Source: Vibrio sp. Isolate32
GTDB lineage: Bacteria; Pseudomonadota; Gammaproteobacteria; Enterobacterales; Vibrionaceae
Length of the DNA: 64,000 nt
NCBI RefSeq assembly: GCF_022397955.1
Contig: NZ_JAKEUQ010000006.1
Coordinates: 95,055 to 159,054 of the forward strand
Reading direction: 5' to 3'
Of the stretch, positions 19,275 to 28,227 are shown in pieces; position 1 is the stretch's first letter; the number at the start of each line of letters is the position of its first letter. A program made the translations under genes and the position numbers. The notes beneath the pieces were generated by a model that was not told where the DNA came from, did not search any database, and was given only the letters and a program-made list of their open reading frames with translations.

Positions 19275-20033
19275 TTAAAGCATTTTACGAGCAGCTTCTA
19301 CAACCACTTTGATTGAACGTGCTTCTGTTACTTTTAGTGTGTCGTGATCAGGCGTCTCTTTTTGAGTACGGTTGATGATTACACCAGCAACACAACCCGC
19401 TTTCAAACCAGAACTTGCACACATAGTTAGCAATGTTGCAGATTCCATTTCGAAGTTTAGAACACCCATGTCTTGCCACTCTTGCATAGAACCTTGGAAA
19501 CGCTTAACTACACGACCTGAGAACGTGTCGTAACGCTCTTGACCTGGGTAGAAAGTATCACTTGAAGCCGTTACACCCATGTGAACTGTTGCACCAGCTT
19601 CTTCAACTGCTGCTTTCATTGCTGTCGCAACTTCGAAGTCAGCAACCGCTGGGAACTCCATTGGAGCAAAGTGTAGGCTAGCACCGTCTAGGCGAACAGA
19701 ACCAGTAGAAACAATCATGTCACCTACATTTACGTGAGGTTGGATAGCACCAGTAGTACCAACACGAAGGAAAGTGCGAACACCCAGTTGAGCTAGCTCT
19801 TCTACAGCGATAGAGGTAGATGGACCACCGATACCTGTTGAACATACAACCACTGGCTTACCGTCTAGTTCTGCACGGTAAAGTGTGTATTCACGATGGC
19901 TAGCAAGAAATACTGGGTTCTCCATCTCTTCTGCAATTTTTTGTACACGAGCAGGATCACCTGGAATGATCGCAAGAGTAGCACCGTTAAGATCTGCTTC
20001 AGTAACACCTAAATGGAAAACAGCTTGAGACAT
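19275..20033 (-). CDS. udp: Uridine phosphorylase
   Basis: 252-residue nucleoside phosphorylase that splits uridine with phosphate to uracil and ribose-1-phosphate. Phosphate loop motif [13 protein letters not shown] (about 23-35), the NP-I family signature [16 protein letters not shown] (about 65-80), RVGTTGAIQ (about 91-99) and [12 protein letters not shown] (about 194-205) are all visible. Strong RBS AAGGAG. Monocistronic, with a terminator on its 3' side. Confidence 0.96.
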   Translation of the reverse strand: MSQAVFHLGVTEADLNGATLAIIPGDPARVQKIAEEMENPVFLASHREYTLYRAELDGKPVVVCSTGIGGPSTSIAVEELAQLGVRTFLRVGTTGAIQPHVNVGDMIVSTGSVRLDGASLHFAPMEFPAVADFEVATAMKAAVEEAGATVHMGVTASSDTFYPGQERYDTFSGRVVKRFQGSMQEWQDMGVLNFEMESATLLTMCASSGLKAGCVAGVIINRTQKETPDHDTLKVTEARSIKVVVEAARKML

Positions 20034-20243
20034 AGTTCGCTCCTTTTGGCTTATTGGGCTTTTTACCCTTATTTAAGCTCATAGTAAATTCGTGGGGTAC
20101 GAACACACTCTAACCAAGCTCACCACAAAATAAAGTGATACACCTCACACCAATGATGGCAATAAGATTTCAAGTTTCACAATAAAACGATTGGCATCAC
20201 ACAAACAAGCAATATTAGTACCTTCGTTGCATACCATTGAGAC

Positions 20244-20280
20244 AAAAAACGCCTTTAACGTACTACCACTAAAGGCGTTT
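20244..20280 (-). terminator. Terminator after zntA
   Basis: Stem AAACGCCTTTA / TAAAGGCGTTT with a 12-base loop; followed by TTTTTTG on the minus strand. Confidence 0.85.
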
Positions 20281-20314
20281 ATATAGTGGACTATTTTGTA
20301 TAATAGCGTTGGAT

Positions 20315-22660
20315 TTAGTCTGCTCTAGACTTGAATCGCAGTAAGCGCAATGCGTTCAATGTCACCAGTGCAGTTGCACCGCTGTCCGCTAGAACCGCTA
20401 CCCACAAACCCGTAATACCAAACAAGCTCGTCACTAAGAACACACCTTTCAAGCCAAGAGCCAGAGCGACATTTTGACGGATGTTATTGATAGTAGCTTG
20501 CGACAGCTCAATCATTGCTGGTAATTCAGTTAGACGGTTATGAGTCAGTGCTGAATCCGCGGTTTCCAAAGCAACGTCTGTGCCCCCACCCATTGCGATA
20601 CCGACATGAGCGGTTTTCATCGCTGGCGCATCGTTAATGCCATCTCCAACCATCGCTACATGCGACTGTTGAGACAACTCTTGTATGTAAGACACCTTAT
20701 CACTTGGAAGCAGGCTCGCTTTGTACTGCATACCAACCTTGCCACTGATCGCAGCAGCACTGCGTGGGTTGTCCCCTGTCAGCATAATGGATTGAATGCT
20801 GAGACCATTAAGGCGCTCAATCGCTAACTTCGCATCACTACGTAATGTGTCTTGCCATGCAATCAGGCCAATCGCGTTGGCTGCCTGATCAGAGTCTTTA
20901 ACCTCTAATGCAGCAACAACGGTTTTACCCTCGTCTTCTAGCGATTCGATTTGCTTAGATACCTCTGCATCCAAAGCGAAATCAAGCTTAGATGGCGTAA
21001 GCACTCGATATTTCACACCATCGACGTCACCTTCCACGCCACTACCAATCAGCGCTTTTTTGTTATGTGACTCAGGAATATCAATGCCTAGCTCTTCAAC
21101 TTTTGCCACCAGCGATTTTGCCAATGGATGAGTAGAGCCAACTTCAATAGCGCCAACCACACGAAGCATCGCATCTTTCTGCCAACCTGACAGTGGCTCA
21201 ATATCAGTCACCTGGGGCTTACCTTCTGTCAATGTGCCTGTTTTATCGAAGGCAACAGTTTGAATTTTGCCAAGCTGCTCCAGTGCTGCACCGCCTTTAA
21301 TTAGTGCACCACGTTTCGCTGCTGTCGCTAAACCAGAAGTAATCGCTGCTGGCGTCGAGATAACTAACGCACACGGACAAGCAATCAACAGTAACGCTAG
21401 GCCACGGTATACCCATGTTTCCCAAGGTTGAGCGAACAACAGTGGAGGCGTGATGATGACCAACAAAGCAACCAACATCATTAATGGTGTGTACCAACGG
21501 CTGAACTTATCAAGGAAACGTTCCAACGGTGCTTTACGAGACTCTGCTTCTTCAATCAGGTGAAGAATACGGTCGATTGCGTTTTCACCTTGTTTTGAAA
21601 TGATGATTATACGAACCACTTTGTCCACGACGACGGCACCAGCCATAATGCTGTTACCTTCGGTGTGTTCAACAGGAACTGATTCACCGGTTAACGCACT
21701 TTCATCAAAGCTTGCCGCGTCTGTAATCAGTTTGCCATCAGCAGGCAAGCGAGAACCCGCCGCGACTTCAATGATATCACCAGGAACAAGCTCGCTTACT
21801 GCCACTTCAACACGTTCACCATTGATAATCTTGGTCGCATTCTCAGGTATTAAAGCCATTAGCGCTTGAACACCACTTCTTGCTCTAGATGAAGCAAACG
21901 CCTCTAAGCGTTCACCAATCAAGAAAAGAAGTAATACCATTGCCGCTTCAGCGGTCTCGCCAAGGTATAGCGCACCCAGAGCAGCCACACTCATTAAGGT
22001 TTCTATCGCGAAAGGAGTTCCCGAGCGGGCTAGTTGAACGGCTTTCTTAGCAACCGGATACAATCCAAGTAGACATGTCGCGATGAATAAACCTTCACTT
22101 AATTGAGGAAAGGTACTTGTCAGTAACGCCGCAAACAGCATCGCAGCGGCTATCGCTATGATCTGTAAATTAGGTTGAATATGCGCTTGCCAAAACTTCT
22201 CTGGTTGTTGTTTTTCTTTCTTAGAACCCACTTCCGTTAACGGGAAGCCAGTGTTTATAGAGACTTGTTCGATGATGTCTGCAAGAAGTTCACTGTTATA
22301 TTTCACAACCAGTTTTTCGGTAGCAAAGAGCACCTTCGCTTGAATTACACCGTCAATATTGCTGATCGCTTTTTCTATTTTTCGGGCACAAGCTGGACAG
22401 TCCATTCCGGAAACCAACCAACTTTTAGAAAATTGAGCATCGTTCGTAATCGTTGAGGACTGACTGTCTTCTTCTCCACTGTCTGAACTACAACAGCCAT
22501 CACCCGATGACGCGACTGTAGCTGAAGAAGAGCTGCAGCATGCTGATGATGTGCCAGCTGCAGTAATGCTTGAAATTTTAGGGCTAGAGCAGCTTGCTCC
22601 GGCTGCTTGTGGTTGAACGTCCACTTTTACTGAGCGGCACGTTGCATGTTTTGCGCACAT
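20315..22660 (-). CDS. zntA: ZntA-like Zn(II)/Cd(II)/Pb(II) P1B-type ATPase
   Basis: Inner-membrane heavy-metal exporter of 781 residues. It has one N-terminal metal-binding HMA domain with GMDCPAC (Cys 88 and 91), membrane segments from about residue 170, the TGES actuator motif (LTGESVP), the membrane metal site CPC (about 430), the phosphorylation motif DKTGTLT (about 471) and GDGINDAP. The first 70 residues are a Ser/Cys-rich tail with CSS, SACCSSSS and GCCSSDSG clusters that could bind metal. The upstream promoter is of MerR type, which supports induction by Zn/Cd/Pb through a ZntR-like activator encoded elsewhere. Start ATG with AAGGAG. Confidence 0.93.
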   Translation of the reverse strand: MCAKHATCRSVKVDVQPQAAGASCSSPKISSITAAGTSSACCSSSSATVASSGDGCCSSDSGEEDSQSSTITNDAQFSKSWLVSGMDCPACARKIEKAISNIDGVIQAKVLFATEKLVVKYNSELLADIIEQVSINTGFPLTEVGSKKEKQQPEKFWQAHIQPNLQIIAIAAAMLFAALLTSTFPQLSEGLFIATCLLGLYPVAKKAVQLARSGTPFAIETLMSVAALGALYLGETAEAAMVLLLFLIGERLEAFASSRARSGVQALMALIPENATKIINGERVEVAVSELVPGDIIEVAAGSRLPADGKLITDAASFDESALTGESVPVEHTEGNSIMAGAVVVDKVVRIIIISKQGENAIDRILHLIEEAESRKAPLERFLDKFSRWYTPLMMLVALLVIITPPLLFAQPWETWVYRGLALLLIACPCALVISTPAAITSGLATAAKRGALIKGGAALEQLGKIQTVAFDKTGTLTEGKPQVTDIEPLSGWQKDAMLRVVGAIEVGSTHPLAKSLVAKVEELGIDIPESHNKKALIGSGVEGDVDGVKYRVLTPSKLDFALDAEVSKQIESLEDEGKTVVAALEVKDSDQAANAIGLIAWQDTLRSDAKLAIERLNGLSIQSIMLTGDNPRSAAAISGKVGMQYKASLLPSDKVSYIQELSQQSHVAMVGDGINDAPAMKTAHVGIAMGGGTDVALETADSALTHNRLTELPAMIELSQATINNIRQNVALALGLKGVFLVTSLFGITGLWVAVLADSGATALVTLNALRLLRFKSRAD

Positions 22661-22735
22661 AATGTATCTCCTTAATACTCAAAAGCCTTGAGGTTGTTGC
22701 TAACTTACGAGCAACAGAACCATAAGTTCATCAAA

Positions 22736-22767
22736 AGTATAAACCTTGGAGGCTACTCCAAGGTCAA
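22736..22767 (-). promoter_or_regulatory. MerR/ZntR-type promoter and operator of zntA
   Basis: On the minus strand a -35 box TTGACC (22762-22767) and a -10 box TATACT (22736-22741) are separated by 20 bases. A perfect dyad ACCTTGGAG / CTCCAAGGT (22743-22764, four-base centre) fills that spacer. An over-long 19-20 base spacer holding a dyad is the hallmark of MerR-family activated promoters, including E. coli zntA. Confidence 0.88.
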
Positions 22768-22813
22768 GAAGAAGTTATCGAGAAAACAAAAATATTATGC
22801 CAGCGCCAATGGT

Positions 22814-24277
22814 TTACTGAGATTTAAGATCCGCACACTCTTCACGATTCGCCGATACATCATCAATAAGAACCGCATCGTGTGAACAAAACGGTTGTGT
22901 ATTCAAGCTGACAATAGACACATCGTCTTCAACTGGATCAACTTGAGAACCTTGCATCAGCTCAGTAATATGATGTCGAAGTACCAAAATACCTAAAATC
23001 CCGAACAGAACATTACCTAACGCTTGTCCGTACAAAACCCCCAAAGCGCCATACCACTGAGAGCCTAGATAGACGAATGGTAGAGTACCTAACGTCGCTT
23101 TGCCCAAATTCAACGCCGTTGAGTAAAGCGGTTTACCTAGATTATTAAAAGAGGTATTGGCAACAAATAGCGCGCCGTTAAAAGTGAACGTTAACGCCAC
23201 ATAAGTACAGAAAGCCGCCACAATGATTGCCGCATCACCTTGTAAGCTAAAGCCTTGAATGACATAACCTTGAACGAAGTACAACAGAATACAAACGGCA
23301 ATGGTATAAAGTGTCGTCACCAGCAATGAGTTATTGAGTGTTTCTTTAACTCTGTCCATGCGTTCTGCACCAAAGTTCTGACCAATGATGGGCCCCACAG
23401 CGCCAGACAAAGCAAAAATCACCGCGAAACAAACCGGTGTTAGACGACCGATCACGGCAAAGCCCGCGACAAAGTCCTCACCATATTGTGCGATACCTGT
23501 CGTCACAATCGCATTACCGATAGGCGTTGCGGTATTGGTGACAATCGCAGGCAGAGCAATCGCCAATATTGGTCGAATATTAATGCGCCATTGCACAAAC
23601 GAAGGTGGAGCCACCAACTGATGGCTGCGAATCAGAGGATAAAGCGAGAAGAAGAGAACCGAAAAACGTGCCACCACAGAAGCGATAGCTGCCCCTTCGA
23701 TGTTCCAACCAAAACCAAAAATAAACAGAGGATCGAGAATCGCGTTAACAATACCGCCCGACAAAGTCGCCCACATAGAGCGTTTCGCATCGCCCGCCGC
23801 TCTCAAGCCCGCACCCGCCGCCATCGCTAACGCCAAAAATGGACCACTCGGTAGCAAAATCTGTAAGTAAACTTGAGCACGCTCAGCAGCAATCCCTTTT
23901 GCGCCTATCGCGGCTAACAGCTCTGGAATATAAGCGAACATAATTGCAGTTACGGTGGAACTGATAACAAACGCAGTCAGCATGATACTGGTGCTTAGAT
24001 TTCGAGCGTGTTCTTGATTCTTTGAGCCGATAGCTTTTGATACTATTGCGCCCATCGCAATCGAAGTACCAATCGAAACCGAGGTAGAGAAAAAAGTCAG
24101 CGTACCTGCAAAGCCCACTGCCGCGGCCAATTCAACCTGCCCGAGCATACTGATGAACAGCATGTCGAGTAAATCTACTACAAATAACGCCATCAAACCG
24201 ACAGAGCTAGCCCCCGACATCACCAATATGTGGCGCATCGTTGAACCTTCTACAAACTTCGCCGTTTGATTTGACAT
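22814..24277 (-). CDS. MATE family multidrug/Na+ antiporter
   Basis: Polytopic membrane protein of 487 residues with about 12 membrane segments in two MatE repeats. Family features include the opening VMSGASSVGLMALFVVDLLDMLFIS and GAGLRAAGDAKRSMWATL. It exports drugs or metabolites using an ion gradient; the substrate is unknown. I chose the ATG at 24277 (MSNQTAKF) because GGAGG lies four bases upstream, rather than an in-frame start at 24310. The C-terminal 40 residues are hydrophilic and acidic. Separated from the CBS gene by a terminator. Confidence 0.9.
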   Translation of the reverse strand: MSNQTAKFVEGSTMRHILVMSGASSVGLMALFVVDLLDMLFISMLGQVELAAAVGFAGTLTFFSTSVSIGTSIAMGAIVSKAIGSKNQEHARNLSTSIMLTAFVISSTVTAIMFAYIPELLAAIGAKGIAAERAQVYLQILLPSGPFLALAMAAGAGLRAAGDAKRSMWATLSGGIVNAILDPLFIFGFGWNIEGAAIASVVARFSVLFFSLYPLIRSHQLVAPPSFVQWRINIRPILAIALPAIVTNTATPIGNAIVTTGIAQYGEDFVAGFAVIGRLTPVCFAVIFALSGAVGPIIGQNFGAERMDRVKETLNNSLLVTTLYTIAVCILLYFVQGYVIQGFSLQGDAAIIVAAFCTYVALTFTFNGALFVANTSFNNLGKPLYSTALNLGKATLGTLPFVYLGSQWYGALGVLYGQALGNVLFGILGILVLRHHITELMQGSQVDPVEDDVSIVSLNTQPFCSHDAVLIDDVSANREECADLKSQ

Positions 24278-24383
24278 GAAACCTCCAAAAATTAGCATAC
24301 CACAAGCCAAAGCTTAATAAACTAGTCACCACAAGCTGGGGATTCACAAAGAAAGGGGCTATCTAGAAAAGCTCTATACAGAA

Positions 24384-24407
24384 AAAAGGCGCCAAAGTGC
24401 GCCTTTT
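24384..24407 (-). terminator. Terminator after the CBS-domain gene
   Basis: Stem AAAAGGCGC / GCGCCTTTT with a six-base loop; T6 on the minus strand. Confidence 0.85.
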
Positions 24408-24451
24408 GTCAGTTATGGCTATTGATAAAAATAATCGTTCATAACACCTTA

Positions 24452-24868
24452 CTATACAGGATGTTTGAAACATTCATCTAAGTTCTTGCCGATTGCTCTC
24501 AAGACATCGGTTCGAGTGATCATACCGACTAGCTTCCCGTTATCAATTACGGGGTATGCCTTAGGTTTCCCAACTTGCATCATGTCCGCCAGCTCAATAA
24601 TGGATAAGTCAGGTGAAACCGACAGCACTTCTTGATACATGCAGTCACCCACAATATGTGTGTCTTGGCAGAAATAGCTAACCTTAACCAGTTTCGAGAG
24701 TAAATCTTGCTCAGAAAGGAAACCAATCACTTGATCATTATTGTCAATTACGGGGCCACCCATGTGGTGGCTGCGCATCACTTTGTCTAACGCTAGACTT
24801 AACGGCATATCAGGAGTAAATGTCACAACCTGCTGCGTCATGTAATCTTTCACTTTAATAGAATGCAT
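24452..24868 (-). CDS. CBS-domain pair protein
   Basis: 138 residues consisting almost wholly of two CBS domains (about 5-62 and 73-132), each with the typical V-x-D/N-x(n)-G-xxxxxDL/DVL ending (VIGFLSEQDLL; LVGMITRTDVL). Such stand-alone Bateman modules usually sense adenine nucleotides and regulate a partner. The partner is unknown. RBS AGGGAGA. Divergent from the 77-residue gene at 25172. Confidence 0.88.
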   Translation of the reverse strand: MHSIKVKDYMTQQVVTFTPDMPLSLALDKVMRSHHMGGPVIDNNDQVIGFLSEQDLLSKLVKVSYFCQDTHIVGDCMYQEVLSVSPDLSIIELADMMQVGKPKAYPVIDNGKLVGMITRTDVLRAIGKNLDECFKHPV

Positions 24869-25171
24869 TGCGTTCTCCCTAAATACTTTGCGTCATATAT
24901 TTTTCTATCTTGTTAAGTTAATTGTTGTCTAAAATCTTGATTTTACTAAATGGATTTCAACAATTTTATTGATAGGCAAAACCTAACAAGACAAAAAAGT
25001 GAGACAAACAAAGGGTTGAGCACGTTTTCGAACACTAGAAAAAAGAAAAAAATAACCCTTACAAAGCCTTACTTTTACTTGCTTAACCTTACTTAAGAAA
25101 ACTAGCCTGAGTAGATAAACCCTGTAACCTTCCCCGTACTAATAATTAAAAAATCCCGATTTAGGAAATTT
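24869..25171. other. Intergenic region with CCTTAC repeats
   Basis: About 300 bases between divergent genes. Three copies of CCTTAC occur between about 25056 and 25093, spaced irregularly, in an AT-rich background just upstream of the 25172 gene. They may be binding sites; nothing else is recognised. Confidence 0.35.
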
Positions 25172-25405
25172 ATGCAACACGACAACAACATGTACGCGTA
25201 TGTTTATGCAGGTAAAGACGGTACAGAAAACACACTCATCGCCACTATCGATAATCAAGAAAAACCGCTTATTTCAAGCTGCGTTGATGAGATAAAACGC
25301 ATGTCGTGCTTGGCCATTGACTTAGCAGCAAAACACGACCTAAAAGTGAAGCTGGTGAAATACCAAAGAGAACAAGAGATTGACTTCGGCTTGTTCTTCA
25401 GATAA
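25172..25405 (+). CDS. Small conserved-looking hypothetical protein
   Basis: 77-residue soluble protein without signal peptide or membrane segment (starts MQHDNNMYAYVYAGKDG, ends REQEIDFGLFFR). The ATG is preceded by TTTAGGAAATTT, a usable RBS. I recognise no family. Codon use looks normal and the long upstream region suggests its own promoter. It stands alone and is convergent with the TrpD2-like gene. Confidence 0.65.
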   Translation: MQHDNNMYAYVYAGKDGTENTLIATIDNQEKPLISSCVDEIKRMSCLAIDLAAKHDLKVKLVKYQREQEIDFGLFFR

Positions 25406-25511
25406 CAGCTTGTACACCAACTCTTCGCTATATGGCAGCCATGTTCGACTGGTTGCCGAATTCAGACTGACAAGCTTGAGCAACAAACGGTATACTCAAT
25501 AAATACCCGAT

Positions 25512-25537
25512 AAAAAAGGCCAGTAATCGCTGACCTT
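25512..25537 (-). terminator. Terminator after the TrpD2-like gene
   Basis: Stem AAGGTCAG / CTGGCCTT (one G-U pair) with T6 on the minus strand. Confidence 0.75.
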
Positions 25538-25563
25538 CTCTTACAAGCTATATCATTTTTCTG

Positions 25564-26520
25564 CTAACGTACACAGTACTCATGCCATAAGCGCACCGCT
25601 TTTTGGTATGCCTCAGTTTTATCGTGTGTTTCTGCAAAGAGAATGGCTGTCATGCTGTCAACAACGGTATTCGCCATTAACGCCATCTCTTCAGCCGGCG
25701 TACCAAGTATACATTGACTAGGAAGTGGCAGCTCTCGGTTCATCACCTCTTCCCAGTAGAACGATGCGACTTTGTCAGGAGAACTCATCCAAACCGTTTG
25801 GCTAACTTTAGGGTTATATTCCGACTCACCATTCATCCCTTTGAATGAAATCACCGAGTGGGATTTATTACCAATGACATGTTCAACTTCAGCGTGTAAC
25901 TGAGGAAAACCAGGGTGGAAACTGCCACGCAGACCTAAACGACCACCACCTGGGTTCAATGCTCGAACCACAGTGTTGATTGGTGTGCGCAAACCGTAAC
26001 GGTGTTTCCAGCCGATCATGGTCTGAGCTTCTGGCGCAAAGTTGGCAAGCGGTAAATAAGCGATACCATCAGATTCTAAGATCTGCTTCGCGTCTTGTGG
26101 ATCTTTCGCACTACGCACACCGACACACCCAAGGTGATTCTCTACGTGCGTGCGGCCACTTGGTTTATCCATATAGCCATGCATCAATACCTTATAACCA
26201 TCGTCAGCCAATATCTTCGCAGCAAGCAAATTCCACGGCTTACCACTGGCAGTATCATTACGTTTACCGGCGTAACACGGCCAGTCAATATCTGCGCCTA
26301 AGTCTGGCACTCGTGATTGAAAAGCTTTTACAAAGCCGGCAATCTCTTCATTGGTTTCATTCTGCACACGAATCAACATCAGTAGCATCGCCATTTGGTC
26401 GTCACCGACCTCTCCGCTTAAATACTCATCCATGATGCGGTAGGCTTGATCGAACGACAAAGGCTTACGCCCTCTTTCTCCTCGTCCAACTGTACGAATA
26501 CACTCTAAAATACTACTCAT
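25564..26520 (-). CDS. TrpD2/YbiB-like glycosyltransferase family protein
   Basis: About 318 residues resembling anthranilate phosphoribosyltransferase (TrpD) but of the YbiB/TrpD2 branch, which in E. coli binds nucleic acid and is not needed for tryptophan synthesis. The all-helical N-terminal domain (about 1-65, with LSGEVGDDQMAMLLMLIRVQNET) and alpha/beta domain are visible. The TrpD phosphate loop GTGGD is replaced by GKRNDTASGKPWN, as in the branch. The ATG at 26520 is taken as the start; an in-frame TTG at 26550 is less likely. No trp genes are near. Confidence 0.8.
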   Translation of the reverse strand: MSSILECIRTVGRGERGRKPLSFDQAYRIMDEYLSGEVGDDQMAMLLMLIRVQNETNEEIAGFVKAFQSRVPDLGADIDWPCYAGKRNDTASGKPWNLLAAKILADDGYKVLMHGYMDKPSGRTHVENHLGCVGVRSAKDPQDAKQILESDGIAYLPLANFAPEAQTMIGWKHRYGLRTPINTVVRALNPGGGRLGLRGSFHPGFPQLHAEVEHVIGNKSHSVISFKGMNGESEYNPKVSQTVWMSSPDKVASFYWEEVMNRELPLPSQCILGTPAEEMALMANTVVDSMTAILFAETHDKTEAYQKAVRLWHEYCVR

Positions 26521-26840
26521 TAATTGTTTATTCTCTTCCGTTGATATCAATAAAATTCGAATACGTTTTCGATTCTATGATACCCGCGGTCCATTGCAAA
26601 GCGATTCAACAGCTGATCCCTAATTATCAATACACAAATTGAGGTAAAATAAACGTATGCAGCAGAGCACCTTGATAGGTTAAACAAAAATAGAACCCTG
26701 GCAAGTTTCATTGGGTTTGATTAGAGATGCTGAAACAAGTCGTGTATTATCGAAACGTTTGCACTTTTCCTATTTTACGGTTAGCGGTTGCACAATTTTA
26801 TTCGCCCCAACACTCGTTCATATACCAAGACTAAGAGTTG

Positions 26841-27303
26841 ATGCCAAAGTTGATTAACAAAATTTGGGTACACGCTTTCATGCTCTTCGCTATGCTTATG
26901 GGTATCATCAGTGTGAACAGCATCGCGAGCAGCAATGCTCTGCTACTACCACAAGCTCAATCAAATTCTGTCAATAGCTTCTCTTTCTCTGCTTCTAGCA
27001 TCAGTTCTGTAGAAAGCGCCCCCAATACTTTTTCCCTGCTCATAACCCAACGTTGAACACCACTGCTGTGGAGCAGTTTGTCTACTGAAAATGCCGCCAC
27101 TTACCGTTTCTGAATCTTTCGATACTCAGATTGAATCGCTGGCATTGATAGAAAAAGAGCCTTCACACAAAGCGATTGTTGCAACACAAGCGCCTATCGC
27201 CGTCCTCTTTCTTAATCATTTGTCCCTATTTGGCAATATCTGCTACCAAGATATAACAGCGCATTTTCTGTTGTATCTAATGACATCCGAATTTAGGAAA
27301 TGA
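26841..27303 (+). CDS. Small envelope-protein gene split by a +1 frameshift (or two overlapping small genes)
   Basis: The first frame (26841-27056) encodes 71 residues with a hydrophobic N-terminal segment (HAFMLFAMLMGIISVNSIASS) and a Ser-rich stretch. The next frame is open from 27046 to 27303 and overlaps the first by 11 bases. Skipping one base near 27051 joins them into one product of about 153 residues with a VEHHCCGAVCLLKMPP His/Cys-rich motif in the middle. The ATG at 27091 in the second frame has no good RBS, which favours one frameshifted gene. A programmed frameshift, a decayed gene and a sequence error are all possible. No family assigned. Confidence 0.45.
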
Positions 27304-27307
27304 ACAC

Positions 27308-27448
27308 ATGAAAACACTATTTAGCCTCTTTGCCGCTCTTATCTTGAGTGCTTCAGTAAACGCCGCACAATTTGAAGGGGTGATTAAATATCTAAAAGAA
27401 GACTTACAAAAGTCAGCAAGCTTCCAAAAAGTACAACCAGCTAGCTAA
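27308..27448 (+). CDS. 46-residue secreted peptide
   Basis: Short gene with a clear signal peptide (MKTLFSLFAALILSASVNAA, cleavage after about residue 20). The mature part of about 26 residues, QFEGVIKYLKEDLQKSASFQ and onward, looks like an amphipathic helix. The ATG is nine bases after AGGAA. It starts four bases after the preceding frame ends and is followed 35 bases later by a strong terminator, so it belongs to a small operon with the 26841 gene. Function unknown. Confidence 0.65.
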   Translation: MKTLFSLFAALILSASVNAAQFEGVIKYLKEDLQKSASFQKVQPAS

Positions 27449-27483
27449 CTACCTGCTAACGCTCTAAGTCATTTTGCATCTCC

Positions 27484-27512
27484 AAGCCAGTGAACTCCTC
27501 ACTGGCTTTTTT
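27484..27512 (+). terminator. Terminator of the small-protein operon
   Basis: Perfect 10-base stem AAGCCAGTGA / TCACTGGCTT followed by TTTT. Confidence 0.92.
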
Positions 27513-27676
27513 ATCTCTACCGCTCTCAGAGCGCATGTAAATTAAAGACTAGCGCTATTGTTAACTGGCATCCGCAGTAAATTTTCATATACTGCACCTT
27601 ATTAAGTCATCGACTATATTGTTGTACTGAAAATACTCGTACTCAAAACCCTTAGCACTCAAATATTGGGACCTTT

Positions 27677-28171
27677 ATGATCACTCTGACTACCAACTTT
27701 GGCGACATTGAAATTGAACTGAACCTTGAAAAAGCACCAGTAACGTCGAAAAACTTCCTTAAATACTGCCAAGACGGTTTCTACGAAGGCACGACATTTC
27801 ACCGTGTTATTGAAGGTTTTATGATTCAAGGTGGTGGTCACACTATCGACATGACAGAAAAACCAACTCGTGCGCCTATCGTGAATGAAGCAAACCGCGG
27901 TCTAAAGAACGTAATTGGCTCTGTAGCAATGGCACGTACTGATGCACCACATTCTGCAACAGCACAATTCTTTATCAACCTTGATGACAACGACTTCCTT
28001 GATCACACCTCGACTACGAACGCAGGCTGGGGTTACGCGGTATTCGGTAAAGTATCGGCGGGTATGGATGTAGTAAATAAGATTGCAGCTGAACCAACGA
28101 CAATTCGCTTGGGTCACGAAGATGTACCTTGTGAAGATATTGTGATTACAAAAGTTACGATCAACAAGTAA
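27677..28171 (+). CDS. ppiB: Peptidyl-prolyl cis-trans isomerase B (cyclophilin)
   Basis: Cytoplasmic cyclophilin of 164 residues without signal peptide. The catalytic [14 protein letters not shown] (Arg of FHR near residue 39), [17 protein letters not shown] and [15 protein letters not shown] motifs are intact. It accelerates proline isomerisation in folding proteins. Monocistronic, convergent with cyoE, with which it shares a terminator. Confidence 0.96.
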   Translation: MITLTTNFGDIEIELNLEKAPVTSKNFLKYCQDGFYEGTTFHRVIEGFMIQGGGHTIDMTEKPTRAPIVNEANRGLKNVIGSVAMARTDAPHSATAQFFINLDDNDFLDHTSTTNAGWGYAVFGKVSAGMDVVNKIAAEPTTIRLGHEDVPCEDIVITKVTINK

Positions 28172-28187
28172 TCGGTAAAGAATACAA

Positions 28188-28216
28188 AAACTACCCCGCT
28201 GATGCGGGATAGTTTA
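28188..28216. terminator. Bidirectional terminator between ppiB and cyoE
   Basis: Stem AAACTA-CCCCGC / GCGGG-ATAGTTT with loop TGAT; A/T flanks on both sides serve the two convergent transcripts. Confidence 0.82.
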
Positions 28217-28227
28217 TTAGTGCAGTA

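Noticed and set aside
22688..22885. Plus-strand frame of 65 codons across the zntA promoter
   Set aside because: It covers the MerR-type promoter and the end of the MATE gene on the other strand and has no RBS.
27091..27303. Independent 70-residue gene starting at ATG 27091
   Set aside because: The start has no suitable RBS and the frame is open upstream to 27046, overlapping the previous frame; a frameshifted single gene explains it better, though not with certainty.
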